Positions 59,736 through 64,000 of a stretch of 64,000 nucleotides of DNA are shown here, in pieces. The notes under the pieces were generated by a model. The model ran no database searches, was not told the origin of the DNA, and saw nothing but the letters and a program-made list of their open reading frames with translations. The translations under genes were made by a program, and so were the position numbers. Every line of letters starts with the position of its first letter. Positions within the stretch are counted from its first letter, which is position 1. The DNA is from Ustulina deusta (taxonomy: Eukaryota > Ascomycota > Sordariomycetes > Xylariales > Xylariaceae): contig JAJNNX010000016.1 of the NCBI GenBank assembly GCA_023159155.1, positions 909,225-973,224 of the forward strand. Direction: 5' to 3'.

Positions 59736-62299
59736 CATTGAGTTGCCTTGTCTTTTTTTACTATTAAACATTTTTTTTTATTAATTTATAGCTTATATTA
59801 TTTTTATACAAAAGTTATTATATTATATATTATTTTTTAAATATTTTAAGTTTAGCAAACTAGTTTAAACATTTATTATTTAATATTAAAATTTATAATA
59901 GTTTTACTAATATTTATTATTAAAAAGTTTTATATTTTAACTTTTATTATTGTTTTTAATAATAATATATTAATTAATAAATATTATAAAAAATTATATA
60001 TAAAATCTAAAATAAAAAAATAAATACTTTAATTATTTTAATATTTATTAATATAAAAATAAAATTATTAGTCTAGTTTTTAATTAATTAATTTTATTGC
60101 TTTTTAAATCTAAAAGTAATAAATATTACTAAAGTAATGCTTAGTACTTATAAAACTATTAATTATTATTATAAATTTAAAAATAAATAATCCTATATTA
60201 TTTAATATTTATATATTTAGTATACTAAAAAATTTATGTAGACTTTTATAATATTATACAGCTAATAATTTTGCAATATTTATTTTTTTACTAAATAAAG
60301 TTATAATTAAACAGTTAAACTTATTTATAAATATTTATATATAGTTATAACTCTATTAGTTAAATAATATATTTTTATTATTTATTATTATATATTGCTA
60401 TATTATAACTAATATAAACAATAAATAAAAAAAGCTAAAAGTTTTATTTTATAATATTTGGTTTTTTTTTTAATTATATTTTAAGTAAAACTAATAATAT
60501 TTTTATTTTAATAGTTTAATTGTTTTATATTAATTTTAATATATAATAATTAGAAATATATAAGCTTTTTAAATTAAAGCTATATAAAAAAAAATAATCC
60601 TATTTAAAATAACCTTAAGTATATATAGCTTTTTGTTTTTATTTTTTAGATCTTATAGCTAGTTTTTTTATTTAATTAGATCTATTAAATTAGCTTTTTA
60701 AAAAATATTAAATAAAAAATCTATAATTAATATAGGACCTAATATTTTATTAAACAGAACTAATACTATTATTTTTTTTTGTTTTAATTAATATTAAAAA
60801 ATAATATTAAAGTTTAATAAAAAGTTAGCTTAGCGTACTTATTATATTAATAAAATCTATTTATTTAAAAAAATATAATAAAACTTAATAATTAATTATT
60901 ATAAAAAACTTAGTTTTAAAAAGCTTTAAGTAGTAATATTTTAAAGTTTATATTATTACTAAAAATTTATAGTTTTAAATTAAATAAGCTTATTTAATTA
61001 ATATTATTGTTTTAAAAAAATATTTTATAAGTTTTTAGGTTATATTTTTTTATTATTACTAAATAATTTTTTTTATTATATTATATAAAATATTTATTTT
61101 TATTTATATTAGTTAGCCGGGCTTAAAAAAAACTAAAACAAATATTTTATATACTAGCAATTTTATATATTTAAAAGCTTATTTTTATTCTAGTTTTATT
61201 ATAAATAGTTTATTTTTTTTAGGAATTAATTTAAAAAAATAGTAATTTTATTAATATAATAAATAAATATATAAATATAATTATAAAACTTAAAAAATAA
61301 CCGGATTAATTTAATATTTTTAAAATTATTAAAATTTTAATTTTTATTCTAGTTTTTATAACTATTTTTAAATAATTAATAATAAAGATATTAAAACAAA
61401 ACTTTTTAATATTTTTTTAATATTTAGCTTAATATAAATAATAAATTATTTTTTTAGTTTTAAAATAAATTAAAATATTATTTATTTAAAAGTTTTTAAA
61501 TTTATATATTAATAAAAACGTGCTATTAAGCAGGTTTTATTTTTAAACTAAATAATAAAACCTTTTATTAAAATATTTTTTTAGAAATTTAAAAAATATA
61601 TATATATATAATTTTATAATTAATAATATTTAGTTTTATAAAATAAATAATATTATAACAATTAAATATAATATTATTAATATTTAAAACTAATATAATA
61701 TAATTTTTTAAATATATATTTTTTTATTAATAATTAATTATAAACTTATGTTTAATTAACCTAAGTTTAAATATAAATAAAATAAAAATAATATTTAAAT
61801 TTATATTTTATTTAATAAAATTTATAACTAATAGTTTATTTATAAATTTTTTTTTAAATAAAATAAACTATATAAATATTTAATATTAATAAAACTTAAA
61901 AATATATTTTTTATTATTAAGTTTTAGTACTATATTAAATTTTAGTTATAATAATAATAAAATTTCAAATTTTTTTTTAAAAAAAAATCTTTTTAAATAT
62001 AATAATTAAAAAAATAAAAAGCTTTATATTAACTTTATATATTTAAAAAGTTTTTTTTAAAAAATAAAATTAGTTTATTATTAAAATTTTTTTATAATAC
62101 TATTTAATTAATTTAAAAAAAAAAATTTTATAAAATATTAATTATTTTTAAATTTTTTTTTAAATAATTTAATATAATTATTTTTAGTTATTATAAACTT
62201 AATTATAATAAGCTTTTTTAAAGTTTTTTTAACTAGTTATTTTTATTTATTTTAATAAAAATAATTTTAAAAGTTTTATATAATTTTTTTAATAATAGT
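59736..62299. other. Extremely AT-rich, unassigned
   Basis: Almost pure A/T with long TTTATA/AATAAA texture and no legible protein motif on either strand. Probably a retroelement body mutated beyond recognition by eye. Confidence 0.5.
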
Positions 62300-62994
62300 T
62301 GTTATAATTAGTTAAGTAAAACTTTTATAGCTAGTTTATTAATACTATAAATAAAGACTTTAAGCTAAAGAAAAAAAAAAAAAAAAAAAATTAAAGTTTA
62401 TAAAGTAGGTAGATATAGACTCTATATATATAGCTGTAGAGTTATAAGTTAGTTTATATATAGATTTTTTATTTTGTTACTATATGGGTCTAGAGTTCTT
62501 ACAAGTCCTGCTAAGACTATACTAATTGTTATATTATTATTTTTTAAAACTAAAAGTTTAAATATAGTTTTAATTCGAGGTTACTAATAATATTAGGTTT
62601 ATATAGCTTTTTTATATTATATTGTTTTATTATTGTTTTTATAATTATTTATAAATTTGTTAATTATTGTTATATATATTTATTTTTATAATTTTACGGG
62701 GGGTCCAAAGGCTTTTTTATAAGTTTTATAGAATTAGTTAAATTTAATTACTATGTTTTTAAAATTCTAAGCTATATACTAAGTATTATTAAAATTGTAG
62801 CTTTTTTAAGCAACCTAGTATTATAGCTTTTTGTTTTTTTTGTATATTTTTAATTGTTTGATTTGTTTAATTTTAAATTTTGTTTTATTATTAATATTTT
62901 TAGTTAAAAGTAGTAATTAGATTTATTAAAATAAAGGGTTATTATTTGCTTTTTATAATTAGTTAGTATAAAATAAGTTTTTTATTTTATAAAA
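62300..62994 (+). repeat. LTR-like repeat copy B plus shared downstream sequence
   Basis: Same structure as copy A at 47132..47828: a 234-bp LTR-like part to 62533, then about 460 shared bases. Here the start is mutated (TGTTATAATTAGTTAAGTAA), but the downstream part kept GC that copy A lost, for example ACGGGGGGTCCAAAGGC at 62696..62712. Confidence 0.75.
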
Positions 62995-62996
62995 GT

Positions 62997-63248
62997 TATA
63001 ATAGTTAGTATAATTTATATAATTTTAGCTATAGTTTTAGCAAGACCTGCAAGAATTCTAGACCTACCTAGCAATAAAATAGAAAATCTACGTATGAACT
63101 AACCTAACTCTGCAGTTATACATACAAAATCTATATCTACCTACCCTATAAACTTTAACTTTTTTTTTTTTTTTTTTTTTTAGTTTAAAATCTTTGTTTA
63201 TAGTATTAATAAACTAGCTATAAAAACTTTACTTAACTAATTATAATA
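62997..63248 (-). repeat. LTR-like repeat copy C, inverted
   Basis: Reverse complement of the LTR-like part of copies A and B, with about 20 extra bases near its end. It lies immediately after copy B's shared sequence, so 62300..63248 has long inverted ends. Confidence 0.75.
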
Positions 63249-64000
63249 TTACTTTAAGTTTACTAATTATTTATTAATAAATATTTAATAAATATATTTA
63301 TTTTATTGTATTATAATTAATAAAATATAAATAAAATTTTTTTTAATTATATATTTTATAATATAAATCTAATTTTAATGTAATTTTAATATATTTATTT
63401 TAGTACTTTTAATAAATAACTATAATTTAATAATAAAAAATATATTGAAAAATATTAATTTTAAATTTTTTAGTTTTATTAGTTTATTTTTTAGTAACTT
63501 TAAACTTATTTATATTAAAAAAACTAAAATATAAAAATAAAATTTTATTTAATAACTAAATTTATAAATTAATAAAAAGGCTAAATAAATATATTATTAT
63601 ATTTAAACAAAAAATAACTAATTTTAATATATTATAAACTAATTAAAAAATATACTAAAAAGTTAATAAAAATATATTTTTATTTAATTAAAAACTATTA
63701 ATAATTTACTAAAATACTTTAAACTTTATTAATAGTTTATTATAATTTTAATTAATATAATATATTATTTATAAAATATTTTAAATTTATTATATTAAAT
63801 AAATAAAAATATTAATTTGCTAAATTATAATAAAAATAAAAATTATAAAACTATTTTATATAACTTATAAAAAAACTTATATAAAACTTTTATAAATTAA
63901 ATATTTTTTATAAATTATTTATTAATAAAATTATTAAATTAATATATAATATTAAATAAGTTTATAAAAACTATATAAATTAAATTTATTAGTTAATTAA
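63249..64000. other. AT-rich sequence to window end
   Basis: Nearly pure A/T with no readable feature; continues the RIP-type block beyond the window. Confidence 0.6.

Larger units (their letters stand above)
44880..64000. other. AT-rich, RIP-affected repeat block
   Basis: From about 44.9 kb composition shifts over roughly 200 bases to very AT-rich sequence full of TATATA and TTTATA, continuing to the window end. Almost no open frames persist. Aligned repeat copies inside differ mainly by C-to-T and G-to-A, the signature of repeat-induced point mutation. Small GC-bearing islands survive at 46534-46850, 47976-48070 and 59490-59590. No functional gene is expected; such blocks are usually heterochromatic. 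Confidence 0.93.

Noticed and set aside
62300..63248. A complete cut-and-paste transposon
   Set aside because: No transposase reading frame is visible between the inverted ends and no target-site duplication could be confirmed.

Overview
The window looks like nuclear DNA of a filamentous ascomycete (Pezizomycotina). The genes have short introns with GT-AG borders and CTAAC/CTGAC branch sites. The families are typical of these fungi: DUF155/RMD1, XLF/Nej1, a fungal-type kinase, forkhead, cactin, isocyanide synthase-dioxygenase and HET. The last 19 kb is a very AT-rich block of repeats whose copies differ mostly by C-to-T and G-to-A changes, as expected from repeat-induced point mutation (RIP). 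I cannot name the species.

Layout. 1-9.7 kb is gene-bearing: the 3' part of a DUF155/RMD1 membrane protein, an XLF/Nej1-type end-joining factor, and an eight-exon kinase-like protein with a long acidic tail and an RGG box. 9.7-19.3 kb holds no gene I can support, only coding-like relics and simple repeats. 19.3-26 kb carries two minus-strand genes: a forkhead transcription factor, and cactin, whose last coding exon is only 18 nt. 26-35.6 kb is another gene-poor stretch and contains a 25-nt poly-G run. 35.6-37.9 kb is a four-exon isocyanide synthase fused to a TauD-like dioxygenase, apparently with a damaged dioxygenase active site. 38-44.9 kb contains a perfect 75-bp inverted repeat, a tRNA-Gly(GCC), and a broken HET-domain gene beside the AT-rich block.

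From about 44.9 kb to the end the DNA is AT-rich. It contains degenerate tandem arrays, a 90-bp tandem repeat that kept its GC, three copies of an LTR-like repeat (one inverted), a 246-bp direct-repeat pair 11.5 kb apart, and between those a decayed Ty3/gypsy element with LTRs, zinc knuckle, RT, RNase H and integrase relics.

The intact genes do not form an operon or an evident pathway. XLF (end joining), forkhead (transcription) and cactin (splicing) are housekeeping or regulatory. The isocyanide synthase is the only specialised-metabolism gene, and no tailoring enzyme or transporter was recognised near it. The items most worth following up are the isocyanide synthase-dioxygenase, the kinase with the acidic/RGG tail, the perfect hairpin, and the before-and-after RIP pairs.
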